From Lachnospiraceae bacterium (GTDB lineage: Bacteria; Bacillota; Clostridia; Lachnospirales; Lachnospiraceae), in the NCBI GenBank assembly GCA_017461775.1, contig JAFTXD010000057.1, positions 1 through 37,873 of the forward strand: DNA of 37,873 bases, in the 5' to 3' direction. Of the stretch, positions 14,606-23,826 are shown piece after piece. The notes beneath the pieces were generated by a model. It was not told where the DNA came from. It was given only the letters and a program-made list of their open reading frames with translations, and did no database searches. Position 1 is the first letter of the stretch, and the number at the start of each line of letters is the position of its first letter. Both the position numbers and the translations under genes were made by a program.

Positions 14606-16120
14606 ATGGAACTACTTAAGAAAAATGAAAAAGAAGCAAATGTGATTGTTGCCAAGGTGATGCGGGTTACCTTTATTATTTTTACACTGATTTATATCTT
14701 AAATGTAATCGGTATTTTTGTGGTGGATCAGACTATTATGACCGTTGCTTATGTAGGAGGCAGTGCCACGCTGTTGTTACCTACGTTATTGGTGAAGTTT
14801 TTGAAAAAGGATGGCGTTTACATCAAGTACATCAACATAATATGTGCATCTATATTTGTAACACTTCTCAGTATTACCCTGACCTTTCATGTGGTTGCCA
14901 TCTATGTGTATCCTATTGCTATTGCCAGCCTCTATTTTTCCAGGAAGCTGAATATCGTAGCAACGACACTGACGGTAGTGGGGGTATCTCTGGGACAGTT
15001 TCTTGCTTTTGAATTACAAACATTGCAGGATGATAATTTTACAGAAATCTACGGGGTAATCATTTTCGGTATCATTCCCAGAGCATTGATTGTTATTGCA
15101 GTTGCGGCTATTTTTACCATGCTCTGCGGAAGAACAGCTTCCATGCTCTCTAATTTGATGGGTGCAGAGGAGCAGAAGGAAATGCTTGAGCGCATGACCA
15201 AGATGAAGGACAATGCTGCAAAGACCTCTAAGTCTCTTCTGGATATGGTAAATGAGCTGGCGGGAATTGCGCAGACTTCCCTGCGGGCAAATCAGATGAT
15301 TGCAAAGGAGTCAGAAACCCTGCTGATCGGTTCTACGGACAATGCGGCAGCAGTAGAAAGTGCACAGCTTCGTATCAGTGATATTTCTAAAGAACTGGAG
15401 GAGCTTAGCAGTATGAATCATAAGACAGCTTCCCTGACAGATCGGATAAGTGAGCATACCCGTGAGAATCAGCAGCGCATGGATGAGGCAACTTCCAACA
15501 TGGAGCAGATTCATAAAAGTACTACAGAGTGCAAGGAAATTGTAAGTAATCTGGGCGAGCAGTCCAAGGAGATTATTGGAATCGTGCAGACCATTACCAG
15601 TATTTCCAGTCGTACCAATATTCTGGCATTGAATGCTTCCATTGAGGCTGCAAGGGCAGGAGATCATGGTAAGGGCTTTGCGGTAGTGGCAGAGGAAATC
15701 CAGAAGCTGGCAGAGCAGACCAGAACAGCGGTGGAAAGCATCGGAAGCATCGTTCATGAGGTAGTGGAAAATACGGAGAGTGCGGTGGTAGCTATGGAGC
15801 AGAATGCAGCATATACAAAGGATGGTTTAAGCAGTATTCAGAAGGCCAACGAATCCACATACCTGATTACCTCTTCTAATAAGGAGCTTACCCAGCAGAT
15901 TCACGCCATTGATGCTACCGCAGAGACCATTAAGGAGAAGAGTGAAGAGGTTTCCGGCAGTATGAAGCTGATTAGTGATAATACCCAGCAGAACTGTGGT
16001 GCGGTAGAGCATGTAACAGAGGCAACCCAGGAAAACAGTGCCGGAACGGAAGGTCTTGCGGACATTGCAGAGTCCATCAAGGGACTTTCCCAGCAGTTAA
16101 ACCAGATGGTACAGGAGTAG
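14606..16120 (+). CDS. Methyl-accepting chemotaxis protein with six-helix membrane sensor
   Basis: 504 residues. Residues 1-185 are six membrane helices closely similar to the HD-GYP protein upstream (shared KLNI.AT.LTVVG and [13 protein letters not shown]). There is no extracellular domain and no recognisable HAMP. From about 200 to 500 runs the long coiled coil of a chemoreceptor, with the highly conserved hairpin tip [19 protein letters not shown] (Arg336 region) and [18 protein letters not shown]. It should therefore signal through CheA/CheW encoded elsewhere. It is probably co-transcribed with the HD-GYP gene. What it senses is unknown; membrane state or a lipophilic signal is possible. 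Confidence 0.93.
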   Translation: MELLKKNEKEANVIVAKVMRVTFIIFTLIYILNVIGIFVVDQTIMTVAYVGGSATLLLPTLLVKFLKKDGVYIKYINIICASIFVTLLSITLTFHVVAIYVYPIAIASLYFSRKLNIVATTLTVVGVSLGQFLAFELQTLQDDNFTEIYGVIIFGIIPRALIVIAVAAIFTMLCGRTASMLSNLMGAEEQKEMLERMTKMKDNAAKTSKSLLDMVNELAGIAQTSLRANQMIAKESETLLIGSTDNAAAVESAQLRISDISKELEELSSMNHKTASLTDRISEHTRENQQRMDEATSNMEQIHKSTTECKEIVSNLGEQSKEIIGIVQTITSISSRTNILALNASIEAARAGDHGKGFAVVAEEIQKLAEQTRTAVESIGSIVHEVVENTESAVVAMEQNAAYTKDGLSSIQKANESTYLITSSNKELTQQIHAIDATAETIKEKSEEVSGSMKLISDNTQQNCGAVEHVTEATQENSAGTEGLADIAESIKGLSQQLNQMVQE

Positions 16121-16213
16121 TTTTTCAGAGCTTTCTCTTTAGGATTGCATTGCCCCCCGGATAAAAAAGTGATATCCTTAGGATAATCATGATATTCAGG
16201 GGGAGATGCAGTC

Positions 16214-19200
16214 ATGAGCTTAGCAGAGATATTTAATATATTAGGAATAGAGCTTACGAAGGACGAGGCGGCCATTAGAGCAGCCTATCGTGAGAAATTA
16301 AAGCAAAACAATCCCGAGGACCATCCGGAGGAGTTTAAGCGTTTGCGTCAGGCCTACGAGGAGGCACTGGCATATACAAAAGAAGAGGATAAGCCCGCAG
16401 AGGAAGAGGATATGACCCTTTCCGGAAGGTGGGTACAGAAGGCGGCTTCTATATACAGGAGTCTTTCTTTGCGTTGCAGCACGGACGCATGGAAGGCACT
16501 GTTTATGGAGGACGCCTTTCTTTCGTTAGAGGAGGGGGAAAACTGTAGAAAAAAGCTGCTTACCTTTCTGATGAAGTATTATAATATGCCCCATGAGATC
16601 TGGCAGCTTTTGGATAAAAAACTTCGGATTACCAAAGAGAGGGAGCAGTTAAAAGAGTTTCTTCCGGCAGACTTTGTGGGATTCATAGTGCGTAGATGTA
16701 GCCATGAGGTGTTTAACTATAAGCTCTTTAGCGGACCGGATGAGGGGGATTATGATAGTTTTATAAAGCTTTACTATTCTGCACAGGATGCACTGAATGA
16801 AGGAAGGGCAGAAGAAGTGGAGCAGATAATAAACCAGGCGGCAGCACTGGGAATCCGTCACCCGTATATGGAGGTTCTTAGGGCGCAGGCATATTCCATG
16901 CAGGGAAGGGATTCGGAAGTACGGACTATTATAAAAGGGCTGACGGAAAAACACCCGGAGGATTTATGGATTCTTTATCATGCAGGGGAATACTTTGTGG
17001 GAAAAGAAGAATGGGAAAAGGCATATCCGTATTTTAAGAGAATACAGGAGCAGAAAAGTGACCATTATATGGCAAATGTGCGGCTGGCACAGTACTACGA
17101 AGGCAGAGCGGAGTTTACTGCTGCGCAGGACTGTATCCGCAGGATTCCCCAGATAAAGAATGACATACAGATGCAGGAGCTCCTTATCCGTTTAAATGAC
17201 CAGAAAAAACCAAAGCTGGAGAAGGCGTGGAAGGAAGATAGTGACTGTGCAGCAGCCCTGGGGCTTGCCCAGCTTTTATTTGATGAAAAGAGCTATTTTG
17301 CAGCTTTTAGGGTGCTGGAGAGTGTGAAAAAGCAGCTGAAGGAGGAGCAGAGAAATACATACTATCGTCTGCTTGCCGGTGCGTACATGGGCATGGCAGA
17401 GTTTGACCGGGCCGTGGATGCCTTGGAGCATTGCGGTGAGGAGGGATTATACAAGCCCAAGGTAAAAATCAGTGCCTATCATAATATGGGGCGTGGCTTT
17501 GCCAAGTATTATACAAAAGCTGTGGAGGAATATGAAAAGATAAAGGACGATGCTTCCAAGGATATAAAGCTTCTCATCGAGATGGCGCAAATATACCAGG
17601 AAATGAAGGAGTTTGAGAAATGTCTGGACCTGGGAAAGAAGCTGTGGGAGGATTACGGTATTTCCTATGGCTGGATACTGATGATGAAGGCCTATGCAGG
17701 AATGTATGATGGGGGAAATGTGATTTACTGCGGAAGACAGTGTATACAGGCCTATCCGGATTATGCATATGCTTATGAGGAGATGGCCAAGGTATATTAC
17801 CAGACCGGACATATGGAAGAGCTGAAGGAACTGCTCATTCGGGCCAAGGAGAATGGTGTAGAGAGTGTGTATTTGGACTATTTACCCTATCATGGGGAGG
17901 AGATACCGGAAAACTTTGACATTGACGGAGAACTGAAGAGCTTCCATACGTTTTATCATGAGCAGCTAAAGCGTAATGCAAATTTAAATTCCTATAAGTA
18001 TGGCTACCCGGTGATAACGAAATACTTGCGGATGTATCCCTGTAGGGCTCTGTTGAACCGGAGAGGGCTCTTTAGCATGGATGCTAAGGATATAGAAAAG
18101 GCAATGGCAGATTTCCGTAAAATCTTAGAGGACGATCCGGCGGATCCCTTTGCCCACAATAATATTGGATGCCTATATAAATATATGGAGCAGTATGAGG
18201 AGGCGATAACCAGCTTCCAAAAGGCTATTTATTATATGTACCGGGAGGACAGACCGGAGCCCACCACAATCCATTATGGGAATCTTGCTCATACCTATGA
18301 GCTTATGGGAGCCTATGATTTGGCATTGAAAATTTATCTGCGGATTGCGGAGGAGTTTAGAAAAGTTAATGAAACCATGGACGATTTGATTGCCAACTAT
18401 GGTAGGTGTGGGCAGCTTGCTCCGGCGAAACAGCTGATAGACCAGCATAAATTTCAGGATGTTAACAAGTACAGAAGGCCTCTTTACCACTATCGTCTGC
18501 ACATGTATGCAGGGCAGTGGGAGGAAGCGGAGCGTTACATAGAGCAGTATAAGCAGGTGATTTTATACTATGCGGATTCGGACAGAACCAAGTCCTATTG
18601 GAGTAGGTATTACCACATGCTGGCATGGAATCTGATGGGGAAAAAGCAGTATGACAAAGCCATGGAAGCTTTAGAGCAGGCCATGGAAAAGATGAGGACA
18701 CCCTCCAGCAGCAAAAAGGAAAAGCTGGATGTGCTGATAACCAAGCTGTTCTTTTTATCCTTAAAGGATATGGAGAAGGAGGAAAAGGTGCAGGCAGAGC
18801 TACCCAAGCTGTCAAAAAGTGCTCTGTTTTGGAGCAAATTGAAAAAGAAGAACACAACTGCCGCAGAGGAGAAAACGCCTGTGGTAGATGAGGCAGCGCT
18901 ACAGAAAGCAAAGGTAGATGAGACCTATCAGGCCATGAATAAGCTTTTAGACCAGCTGTGCAGAAAGCAGTTAAATGATGGGAAGCCCAGAAATCCCATT
19001 GCCACACCGGACTTTTTCTATAAGGAGCGGTATGTGAAGTTTGTAGAATTTCTCTTAGCTCTGCAGCAGGAGGGAGAGGCAGCCCGGGAAGCCCTGAAAG
19101 AAATGGAGAAGAGCCCCAGATGCCGGTTGTGCAATCAGGGGGGGTGTATGAGACTTCAGCTGGCCAAGGCACTTCTTTTGGAGAAGGAAAAGAATGCTCA

Positions 19201-19285
19201 GGAGGCAAGGATAGTCTACGAAAAGCTTTCTCAGGATATGCCTTATAATGCCTTTGCAAGGATGAAATTATTGTTTATGAAATAG
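16214..19285 (+). CDS. Large TPR protein with degenerate N-terminal J domain
   Basis: 1023 residues. Residues 5-55 match a J domain (LGIELTKDEAAIRAAYREKL then FKRLRQAYEEAL), but the HPD tripeptide needed to stimulate DnaK is replaced by Asn33-Pro34-Glu35, so ordinary DnaJ function is doubtful. From about 180 to 900 there are many TPR-like helical hairpins (clear ones around EWEKAYPYFKRI and PFAHNNIGCLYKYMEQYEEAI). A cysteine knuckle CRLCNQGGC (Cys970, Cys973, Cys978) near the end may bind metal. No signal peptide or membrane helix. It is first of six tightly spaced genes (next starts 20 bases on), and is probably the scaffold of that system. Confidence 0.82.
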   Translation: MSLAEIFNILGIELTKDEAAIRAAYREKLKQNNPEDHPEEFKRLRQAYEEALAYTKEEDKPAEEEDMTLSGRWVQKAASIYRSLSLRCSTDAWKALFMEDAFLSLEEGENCRKKLLTFLMKYYNMPHEIWQLLDKKLRITKEREQLKEFLPADFVGFIVRRCSHEVFNYKLFSGPDEGDYDSFIKLYYSAQDALNEGRAEEVEQIINQAAALGIRHPYMEVLRAQAYSMQGRDSEVRTIIKGLTEKHPEDLWILYHAGEYFVGKEEWEKAYPYFKRIQEQKSDHYMANVRLAQYYEGRAEFTAAQDCIRRIPQIKNDIQMQELLIRLNDQKKPKLEKAWKEDSDCAAALGLAQLLFDEKSYFAAFRVLESVKKQLKEEQRNTYYRLLAGAYMGMAEFDRAVDALEHCGEEGLYKPKVKISAYHNMGRGFAKYYTKAVEEYEKIKDDASKDIKLLIEMAQIYQEMKEFEKCLDLGKKLWEDYGISYGWILMMKAYAGMYDGGNVIYCGRQCIQAYPDYAYAYEEMAKVYYQTGHMEELKELLIRAKENGVESVYLDYLPYHGEEIPENFDIDGELKSFHTFYHEQLKRNANLNSYKYGYPVITKYLRMYPCRALLNRRGLFSMDAKDIEKAMADFRKILEDDPADPFAHNNIGCLYKYMEQYEEAITSFQKAIYYMYREDRPEPTTIHYGNLAHTYELMGAYDLALKIYLRIAEEFRKVNETMDDLIANYGRCGQLAPAKQLIDQHKFQDVNKYRRPLYHYRLHMYAGQWEEAERYIEQYKQVILYYADSDRTKSYWSRYYHMLAWNLMGKKQYDKAMEALEQAMEKMRTPSSSKKEKLDVLITKLFFLSLKDMEKEEKVQAELPKLSKSALFWSKLKKKNTTAAEEKTPVVDEAALQKAKVDETYQAMNKLLDQLCRKQLNDGKPRNPIATPDFFYKERYVKFVEFLLALQQEGEAAREALKEMEKSPRCRLCNQGGCMRLQLAKALLLEKEKNAQEARIVYEKLSQDMPYNAFARMKLLFMK

Positions 19286-19305
19286 AGAGAAATAGGAGGA
19301 AGAAT

Positions 19306-20766
19306 ATGCGGGAGATAACAGAGCAACAGATTATCGCCATGGCGCCCAATCAGGCAGCGGTGGCCAATGCAAAGAAGATATCCGCAAAGGGGGGCTTCGT
19401 AAAGCTGGAGCGCTCGGCGGATGATACCTTTTACATGGGAGAGTGTAGTGGAAGCGGGAAGAGTAATTACATTACCTCTGTGGATTTTATCGAGGAGGCG
19501 TCCCCGGTTTGCAGGTGCAGTTGTCCCAGCAGACAGTTTCCCTGTAAGCATGGGCTGGCCCTGCTGTTTGAGATAAATGCAGGAAAGAACTTTGGCGTGT
19601 GCGAGATTCCGGAGGATATCCAAAAGAAGCGTGATAAGAAGCAGGCCAGGGCAGAAAAAGCCCAGGGAGAGACGGCAGAGCTTTCTGAGGAAGAAAAGGA
19701 AAAGAAAAAAGCGGCTTCCGCAAAAAGTGCCAAGGCTGCCAAGGTAAAGAAGATGAAGAAGCAGTTAGAGGGCCTGGAAATGGCAGAAAAGCTGGTGCGG
19801 GAGCTGATGAAGGCAGGACTTGGCACTATGGGAGGCACTGCGCTGAAAACCTACGAGCAGCTTTCTAAGCAGTTAGGAGACTATTACCTCCCGGGGCCCC
19901 AGAGACTTCTTAATGGACTGATACTGGAAATCGGTGCCTTTCAGAAGGATGGGGACGAGAAGCATTACGAGGCGGCCATCGATGTGCTGGAGAAGTTCTG
20001 GACACTGATAAAGAAGTCCAAGGGATATCTTACAGAGAAGGTGGAAAGTGGGGATGTGTCCCAGGATGACAATGAATTATATGAGGAACTGGGCGGTATC
20101 TGGAAGCTTTCGGAGCTGGAGGAAATCGGCTGTAGTAAAAAGGATGTAAGCTTGATGCAGCTTGCTTTCTGGGTTAATTTCGATGCTTCCAGAAAGGAAT
20201 ATATCGATACGGGATGCTGGGTGGACCTTGCAAGTGGCGAGATCTCCCTTACCATGAATTACAGACCTTTAAAGGCGCTGAAATATGTAAAGGAAGAGGA
20301 TACCACCTTTGGCGTGGCGCAGGTGCCCATGGCAGCATATTATCCGGGGCAGGGGAACCGCAGAGTCCGCTGGGACGGGGCAAATATCCGTCCGGTGGAG
20401 AAGGGGGACGTGGAGGTAATCAGAGCCTTTGGTGTTACCACTTTGACTGCCAAAGCAAAGAAGGTGAAGAATATTATCAAGAATGCCTTGGCAGACCCCA
20501 TACATTTTAGTCTTGTTTCTTTTGAGACTATTGGAAAATGCGGAGAAAATTATGTGCTGAAAAATGCATCCGGGGAAACCATCATGCTGGGAGACTGTCC
20601 CTACCTGGAGGAAAGTACGGAGCGTATCGGCCTTTTACCGGATGGAACGCTTTTGCAGAATCAGGTTCTGTTAGGTGCGTTTTATTATGATGGCACGGAT
20701 AAGAGATTAAAATTGCATCCGTTAAGTATTATTACGGATACGGATATTGTTAGATTGTTGTATTAA
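19306..20766 (+). CDS. SWIM zinc-finger protein
   Basis: 486 residues. A SWIM-type zinc site CxCx6CxH is formed by Cys71, Cys73, Cys80 and His82 (CRCSCPSRQFPCKHGLALL). Then come a highly charged Lys/Ala/Glu-rich linker (about 110-160), a helical region and a C-terminal beta-rich part. SWIM domains bind DNA or proteins. In comparable bacterial clusters a SWIM protein is found beside a MoxR ATPase, a DUF5682 protein and a VWA protein, as here. It has AGGAGG before its ATG, and its stop lies 13 bases before the next gene. The molecular role is unknown. Confidence 0.85.
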   Translation: MREITEQQIIAMAPNQAAVANAKKISAKGGFVKLERSADDTFYMGECSGSGKSNYITSVDFIEEASPVCRCSCPSRQFPCKHGLALLFEINAGKNFGVCEIPEDIQKKRDKKQARAEKAQGETAELSEEEKEKKKAASAKSAKAAKVKKMKKQLEGLEMAEKLVRELMKAGLGTMGGTALKTYEQLSKQLGDYYLPGPQRLLNGLILEIGAFQKDGDEKHYEAAIDVLEKFWTLIKKSKGYLTEKVESGDVSQDDNELYEELGGIWKLSELEEIGCSKKDVSLMQLAFWVNFDASRKEYIDTGCWVDLASGEISLTMNYRPLKALKYVKEEDTTFGVAQVPMAAYYPGQGNRRVRWDGANIRPVEKGDVEVIRAFGVTTLTAKAKKVKNIIKNALADPIHFSLVSFETIGKCGENYVLKNASGETIMLGDCPYLEESTERIGLLPDGTLLQNQVLLGAFYYDGTDKRLKLHPLSIITDTDIVRLLY

Positions 20767-20779
20767 GGAGGAAAGCAGA

Positions 20780-22732
20780 ATGAATTTAGCACCAATTTAT
20801 GAATTACGCAGCCGCCTGAAAACAGCAATGATTGCAGGAACAGGTCTGCTTGCAGAGGATTTTCGTTTAAAAAGAGCGGCTCAGGAGATAGAACCCTTAA
20901 AAACTCTTTCTCCGGTGTTTGCCAAAATCGGACAGCTGGTGGAGCTGCTTTTATCGGAAAACTGTGGGGATAAGGAAGGAACCTTATTGGACGCTCTTAC
21001 GCTGGTGGATGCTCTTTTGTGTACCCAGGGACAACTGACTGTAGAGGGAGAAATAGAACCTTTGGCAGGAGGCAGCTGGGGCAGTGTGATTACTAATGCG
21101 CCATATTCTCAGGTAAAGGGATTGGTAGAGGCTCTGACCACATCCGGAGAGGGGCATTACAGCTTTGTACTGGAATCTCATAAGGAAAGACCGGAGCTTT
21201 TTAGTGATTACCGGGTGAAGTCTGCCATGGTAAGAGCCTTGGGAGCCTCCTATAGTGAGCTGGCGGAGCAGGTATGTAAGTGGCTGAAGGAAGAGGGCGA
21301 GGAGATAGTTCCTCTTTTGCAGAAGGGCTTTGATCCGAAAGGGAAAAAGGAAATGGTACGCCGTGTGCTGGTTATGGGAGCTGTTGCCGGCGATAAATGC
21401 AATGATTTTTATGTAAAGATGATTCCTGAAGCAGAGAAGGATGTGAAGAATGAGCTGATTTATGCTCTTCGTCATAGTCAGAAAAACGTGGAGCTTCTGC
21501 TGGAGCTTGTGAAGAAGGAAAAGGGCAATGCCAAGAAGATGGCTTATTATGCGCTGGCAGAGATGGAGGATGAAAGAGCGGAGAAGCTCTTTACAGAAGT
21601 TTATGCGAAGAAGCCGGCAGATTGTATGAGTTATCTGAGTATGACCACCAGGTCATGGGCATCCAAGCTGGTAGGGGAAAAGCTTGTAGAACAGCTTGCT
21701 CTTTGCAGGGAGTCCGGGTATGGCAGTGGGGATATGGTATATACCGTGGAGCAGACAGAAACTCTGCGCATGACATTAGAGGCACTTCCTGGAAAAAGCG
21801 GAGATGCTATTTGTCGGGCATTTGAGACGGCCTATGGAGTCAAGGATATTTATTATAAAACAAACAAGGATGATAAGATTTTGTCCTTCGCCATGCATGT
21901 ACCCGGAAGAAGACAGGGCTACCGTATGGAGACAAGGAACTTTGCAGGGGCTGTGGCGTATTTCCTAGAAGCGGCTATAAGAATGGGCGGCGATGAGCAG
22001 TTATATGCACTTGCCGATTCTTTGTATGAAAGAAAGAGTCAGAATAACAGGGGAGTGCATTATTTTCCGGCAGCCTTTGTGGCAAGACTTCTGGGAAAAG
22101 AGGATGTGAGTGAGTGGCTGCAGAAGCAGTTATTTGTAAAGCAACTCTTTGGCAGGAAAAAGAATGAGGCTCTTTGTAAGTATCTTGCCAATGCTTTGAA
22201 GGGGCTGGTATATGAGGAAAGTAGCCAGACCTACCTTTTGAGAACCATGGTCAGGGATGATGCCAACGAAGAGATAAGTAATTGTGAGAAAACCATTACA
22301 CAAAATATTTCCGGGGACTTTATGGATGTACTTTTAGAGTATTCGGAGATGGAGATTGATAAGGAAATTATTCATTTTGTTAATCCGCAAAACCAGCTTC
22401 TTTGCAGTAAGCTGGAGGAGTATTTCTACAAAAAGGCAAGAACTACCCTAGTGGAGAACCGACGAATTTACTGGGAGGGACTGGTAAAGTGCAGAAGCGA
22501 AAAGTGCGAGGGGCTTTTGGTAAGCTATGTGCAGAAGAGTAATAATCTGTCTGCCTGGGAGGTATATTCCAGATTGTGGGAGCTTCCGGGAAGTGTAGAG
22601 AACTTTGAAAAGGAAGCGGAGGAAGTCCGCAGGCTGATAGTGGATGGTAGAGTGAAGGTTCGTTATTTTAGCGAAGAGACCTATCACCAGTATGTGGAAA
22701 ATGTAAAAGAGAAAAAGCGCAGTAGACCATAG
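20780..22732 (+). CDS. HEAT-like helical repeat protein of the MoxR-VWA cluster
   Basis: 650 residues, nearly all alpha-helical, with two-helix repeats of HEAT type (for example around 190-290: KKEMVRRVLVMGAVAGDKCN, then KNELIYALRHSQKNVELLLE and MAYYALAEMEDERAEKLF). No catalytic motif, signal peptide or membrane helix. ATG 20780 follows AAGGAGG; the frame is open back to 20747, but the stop of the preceding SWIM gene lies in between. It takes the place held in comparable clusters by DUF5691-type proteins; whether it is homologous to these would need a profile search. Probably an adaptor linking the SWIM protein or substrates to the ATPase. Confidence 0.7.
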   Translation: MNLAPIYELRSRLKTAMIAGTGLLAEDFRLKRAAQEIEPLKTLSPVFAKIGQLVELLLSENCGDKEGTLLDALTLVDALLCTQGQLTVEGEIEPLAGGSWGSVITNAPYSQVKGLVEALTTSGEGHYSFVLESHKERPELFSDYRVKSAMVRALGASYSELAEQVCKWLKEEGEEIVPLLQKGFDPKGKKEMVRRVLVMGAVAGDKCNDFYVKMIPEAEKDVKNELIYALRHSQKNVELLLELVKKEKGNAKKMAYYALAEMEDERAEKLFTEVYAKKPADCMSYLSMTTRSWASKLVGEKLVEQLALCRESGYGSGDMVYTVEQTETLRMTLEALPGKSGDAICRAFETAYGVKDIYYKTNKDDKILSFAMHVPGRRQGYRMETRNFAGAVAYFLEAAIRMGGDEQLYALADSLYERKSQNNRGVHYFPAAFVARLLGKEDVSEWLQKQLFVKQLFGRKKNEALCKYLANALKGLVYEESSQTYLLRTMVRDDANEEISNCEKTITQNISGDFMDVLLEYSEMEIDKEIIHFVNPQNQLLCSKLEEYFYKKARTTLVENRRIYWEGLVKCRSEKCEGLLVSYVQKSNNLSAWEVYSRLWELPGSVENFEKEAEEVRRLIVDGRVKVRYFSEETYHQYVENVKEKKRSRP

Positions 22733-22743
22733 GAGGAGTAGGA

Positions 22744-23826
22744 ATGTCAGAAGAAATTTTAAGGCTGCCTGCGGAGCAGCTTTTCCAGAAAGAGATTGAT
22801 GCACTGATTGCAGCGGAGAAGGATCCCATCCCCACGGGGTGGAAAATGTCTCCCCGTTCCGTGCGTACTTATATCTGTGGGGGCAGAGTGGGGGATATGG
22901 TGATTACCCCCAAATACATCGGGCACGAGAGACTGGTGGAGATTGCCATTGCCACGCTGGTAACAGACAGGGCCCTTTTATTAATCGGGGAACCGGGTAC
23001 TGCCAAGAGCTGGCTTTCGGAGCATCTGGCAGCAGCCATTAATGGAGATTCCACTAAGGTGATTCAGGGAACGGCAGGTACTACGGAGGAGCAGATTCGT
23101 TATTCCTGGAATTATGCCATGCTGATTGCCCAAGGACCATCCAAGGAGGCTATGTTAAAGAGCCCGGTATTTACCGCTATGGAGACCGGAACTATTGCCA
23201 GAGTGGAGGAGATTTCCCGGTGTGCTTCCGAGGTACAGGATGCGCTGATTTCTCTTTTGTCGGAAAAGAGAATTTCTGTGCCGGAGCTGAATATGGAGGT
23301 ACCGGCGAAAAAGGGCTTTTCCATCATTGCTACCGCAAATACCAGGGATAAGGGTGTCAACGAGATGTCTGCGGCACTTAAGAGACGTTTCAATATCGTG
23401 GTGCTCCCTACGCCGGCGGATTTAGAGGCGGAAATGGAGATTGTAAAGGCCAGAGTGGAGCAGCTTTCCGCGGGGCTTGATTTGAATGCCGCTCTTCCGG
23501 AGGAAGCTACCGTGGAGAAGGTATGTACTATTTTCCGGGAGCTGCGTAATGGAGAGACCTGCGATAAGAGCCAGAAGGTGAAAGCAACTTCCGGTGTACT
23601 TTCCACCGCAGAGGCCATTTCCCTGCTTTGCAACAGTATGGCGCTGGCAGGTAGCTTTGGTAATGGGAAAATCAGCGAGAGTGACCTGGCAGCAGGCTTA
23701 CAGGGAGCGATTATCAAGGAAGAGGAAAAGGATGCCATTGCCTGGAAGGAATATTTGGAAAATGTGATGAAGAAGCGTGGCTCAGCATGGAGTGGTCTGT
23801 ATAGGGCATGTAAGGAGTTGTTGTAA
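22744..23826 (+). CDS. MoxR-family AAA+ ATPase
   Basis: 360 residues. Walker A GEPGTAKS at 82-89, Walker B ending in VEEI (Glu155-Glu156, with Glu in place of the usual Asp), sensor 1 ATANTRD with Asn199, and an arginine-finger region ALKRRFN. The long insertion and the VQDALISLLSEKRI helix are typical of the MoxR/AAA_5 group (relatives RavA, NorQ, CbbQ). Such ATPases work with VWA proteins to remodel or activate a target complex. It begins 11 bases after the HEAT-like gene, and its stop codon abuts the ATG of the DUF5682 gene. It should be the motor of the cluster. Confidence 0.92.
   Translation: MSEEILRLPAEQLFQKEIDALIAAEKDPIPTGWKMSPRSVRTYICGGRVGDMVITPKYIGHERLVEIAIATLVTDRALLLIGEPGTAKSWLSEHLAAAINGDSTKVIQGTAGTTEEQIRYSWNYAMLIAQGPSKEAMLKSPVFTAMETGTIARVEEISRCASEVQDALISLLSEKRISVPELNMEVPAKKGFSIIATANTRDKGVNEMSAALKRRFNIVVLPTPADLEAEMEIVKARVEQLSAGLDLNAALPEEATVEKVCTIFRELRNGETCDKSQKVKATSGVLSTAEAISLLCNSMALAGSFGNGKISESDLAAGLQGAIIKEEEKDAIAWKEYLENVMKKRGSAWSGLYRACKELL

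Noticed and set aside
18462-19259. 265-codon minus-strand frame opposite the TPR gene
   Set aside because: Pro/Ser/Cys-rich composition typical of an antisense shadow; the plus-strand gene explains the region.
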